Origin: JAAFIP01 sp043766985
GTDB lineage: Bacteria > Pseudomonadota > Gammaproteobacteria > Burkholderiales > Burkholderiaceae_C
DNA length: 7,363 nucleotides
Direction of reading: 5' to 3'
Assembly: GCA_043766985.1 (NCBI GenBank)
Contig: JAYUHM010000011.1
Coordinates: 1-7,363, forward strand
Positions within the stretch are counted from its first letter, which is position 1. Each line of letters starts with the position of its first letter. Shown piece after piece: positions 6,515 through 7,363 of this stretch. The notes below the pieces were generated by a model. It ran no database searches and was not told the origin of the DNA. It saw only the letters and a program-made list of their open reading frames with translations. Position numbers and translations under genes: made by a program.

Positions 6515-6573
6515 TGCTATGAATTCAGGAGCTGATCGCGCGTATGTTGATTTACCTGCAGCACTAAAATACC
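6515..6573 (-). repeat. Interspersed intergenic repeat, copy B
   Basis: Degenerate partner of copy A at 612-672, in the same orientation. It shares TGCTAT at one end and ATACC at the other, with AGCT and CGC blocks in register. On the minus strand it begins GGTATT exactly where the reading frame of the short upstream ORF stops looking like a metal-binding protein. The two copies bracket the operon and its promoter. Confidence 0.55.
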
Positions 6574-6738
6574 ACCCTCCATCATGGCTTTGTGTTTCTC
6601 GCACATTGCATGCATATCCATCGGACCCGCGCCTATACCGCTTATGCCACCGCCCATGTATCCAGAGGTGGAGGAGCCAGTGGGCTCAGAAAGCAGAAAT
6701 GCTCCGAAGACCAAGACGAATTTCGAATTTTTTGCAAT
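6517..6738 (-). CDS. Short Cys/His/Met-rich, secreted-looking protein, possibly truncated
   Basis: The open frame runs from the stop at 6772-6774 down to the TAG at 6517-6519, with no ATG near its beginning. The best start is ATT at 6736-6738, 7 bases after a perfect AAAGGA (6746-6751), giving 73 residues; TTG at 6714 would remove most of the signal-like region. From ATT the protein begins with a Lys-containing n-region and a hydrophobic core (FVLVFGAFLL), then a Gly/Ser linker (SGYMGGG), then MDMHAMCEKHKAMMEG, a cluster of Met, His and one Cys that could bind a soft metal. I believe similar short periplasmic proteins exist in Burkholderiales, but this is recollection. From about 6573 the frame runs into repeat copy B, so the last 18 or so residues are repeat-encoded. 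It may be a living small gene with a rare start or a decayed remnant. Confidence 0.4.
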   Translation of the reverse strand: MAKNSKFVLVFGAFLLSEPTGSSTSGYMGGGISGIGAGPMDMHAMCEKHKAMMEGGILVLQVNQHTRDQLLNS

Positions 6739-7042
6739 TGCAATTTCCTTTGTAGAGTTAGAAATTATTTGCTAGCGCACCGAGCGTTTTGTAGGCTAAC
6801 TGCCCGTTACTCGCACATCAGCGACCCCCATTGCGGGGTTCTCTATTGGACGGCTGCTTGAATTCCACACTTTGCGTCGCCCAGAACCTCAGGGTCGTGG
6901 GCGGGCCACACACGGGAAGCAACCCATGCAGTCATAGCGCCAGCACACCCTAGAGACGAACGAATGGCCGCTCTGAGGCGGAGTGTTCAGAACTTCGAAA
7001 TTCCGCTTTGTCGTCGAAAGCTGCCCCGGGCCAAACAAGTCA
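6739..7042. other. Intergenic stretch between the short ORF and the HTH gene
   Basis: About 300 bases with no convincing coding frame on either strand. The open frames overlapping it lack recognisable motifs. It holds the AAAGGA ribosome site of the short ORF, a CCCC/GGGG hairpin at 6823-6840, and a loose inverted repeat (GAAC ... GTTC) around 6959-6992. No tRNA cloverleaf was seen. Confidence 0.45.
6823..6840 (+). terminator. Small GC hairpin, weak terminator candidate
   Basis: ACCCC (6824-6828) pairs with GGGGT (6835-6839) around a 6-base loop, with one extra G-T pair at the base; on the plus strand it is followed by TCTCTATT, a poor U-tract. No gene ends just upstream on the plus strand, so its function is doubtful. 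Confidence 0.2.
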
Positions 7043-7363
7043 TCAAGCCGCAACTGAGTGCGCGGACAGGTTGACTTGAAGCCTCTCGCGCACTGCACGG
7101 AAAATAGCTGCCAGGTTGTCCATACTGGGGTTGCCCGTGGGCGACAGCATCCTGTGTAGGCTTTTACTGTGCTTGGCGGTTAAAGTTGCAAGCTGTTCAA
7201 AACCAATGGTGGCGTTGACCAGGTCGCGCAAAATCAGGCGAGCAGTTTCCGGTTCCCCGTTGAGGAACAAGGTCGCAGCTTCGTCCAGGAGAGCTTGCGC
7301 AAATGAAGCGTCGCTTTGCACACGCTGCAGGACGGTTTCTTTGAAATTTCTGGTGAGTGCCAT
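7043..7363 (-). CDS. HTH-type putative antitoxin / DNA-binding regulator
   Basis: 106 residues, starting with the ATG at the last three bases of the window (7361-7363) and ending in TGA at 7043-7045. The N-terminal part (FKETVLQRV, then an alanine- and leucine-rich helix LLDEAATLFL) leads to ARLILRDLVNATIGFEQLA. A C-terminal helix-turn-helix follows, around residues 52-95, with KSLHRMLSPTGNPSMDNLAAIF. The SLHRMLSPTGNP signature is typical of HigA/HI1420-like addiction-module antidote proteins, which bind their own promoter and neutralise a RelE/HigB-type toxin. A toxin gene, if present, would lie just upstream beyond the right edge. The start fits the usual family beginning (MALTR-FKETV), so the protein is probably complete. 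It is about 700 bases from the operon and need not regulate it. Confidence 0.75.
   Translation of the reverse strand: MALTRNFKETVLQRVQSDASFAQALLDEAATLFLNGEPETARLILRDLVNATIGFEQLATLTAKHSKSLHRMLSPTGNPSMDNLAAIFRAVRERLQVNLSAHSVAA

Noticed and set aside
6342..6515. ArsR- or MerR-type operator upstream of the operon
   Set aside because: I found no dyad resembling their usual sites near the -10; only the FNR-type box fits a position and consensus.
1..7363. CRISPR array, tRNA, rRNA, transposase or IS terminal repeats
   Set aside because: No regularly spaced repeats, no cloverleaf and no transposase motif were seen on either strand.

Overview
The window looks like a betaproteobacterial chromosome, most likely Comamonadaceae (Rhodoferax/Polaromonas-like). 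Three things suggest this: moderately high GC coding DNA, the overall style of the proteins, and two degenerate copies of an intergenic repeat that I associate from memory with that family. The assignment is an inference, not a database result.

Layout. A decayed 3' fragment of purT (about 62-286, + strand) is followed by about 390 bases without a convincing gene, ending in repeat copy A (612-672). The centre (6341 down to 674, all minus strand) is one compact four-gene operon with junctions of only 17, 11 and 12 bases. In order of transcription it encodes: (1) a P1B-type heavy-metal ATPase with SPC and HEGAT motifs and an N-terminal CxxC metal-binding domain; (2) an ArsA-type arsenite/antimonite ATPase, with both nucleotide sites and all three metalloid cysteines, fused at its N-terminus to a thioredoxin-fold CxxC domain; (3) a small VOC/glyoxalase-fold protein related to CadI/ArsI but lacking any cysteine; (4) a YafJ/Dug3/EgtC-like class II glutamine amidotransferase. 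Upstream lie a perfect FNR-type box and a -10 hexamer at exactly class II spacing, repeat copy B, a short Cys/His/Met-rich secreted-looking reading frame whose tail lies in the repeat, about 300 mostly empty bases, and a HigA/antitoxin-like HTH protein ending at the window edge.

How the genes may work together (inference). The operon reads as an oxygen-responsive metal/metalloid and thiol-conjugate handling unit. The ATPase would export a divalent metal ion. The Trx-ArsA fusion would capture As(III)/Sb(III), with the Trx domain possibly standing in for the ArsD chaperone. The VOC protein and the amidotransferase could process a small thiol or gamma-glutamyl adduct such as a glutathione conjugate. 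No ArsR, ArsC, ArsD, ArsB or Acr3 is present in the window. The promoter suggests induction by FNR/Anr under oxygen limitation rather than by an adjacent metalloid repressor. The combination of gene content, domain fusion and promoter is the most novel-looking part of the window.
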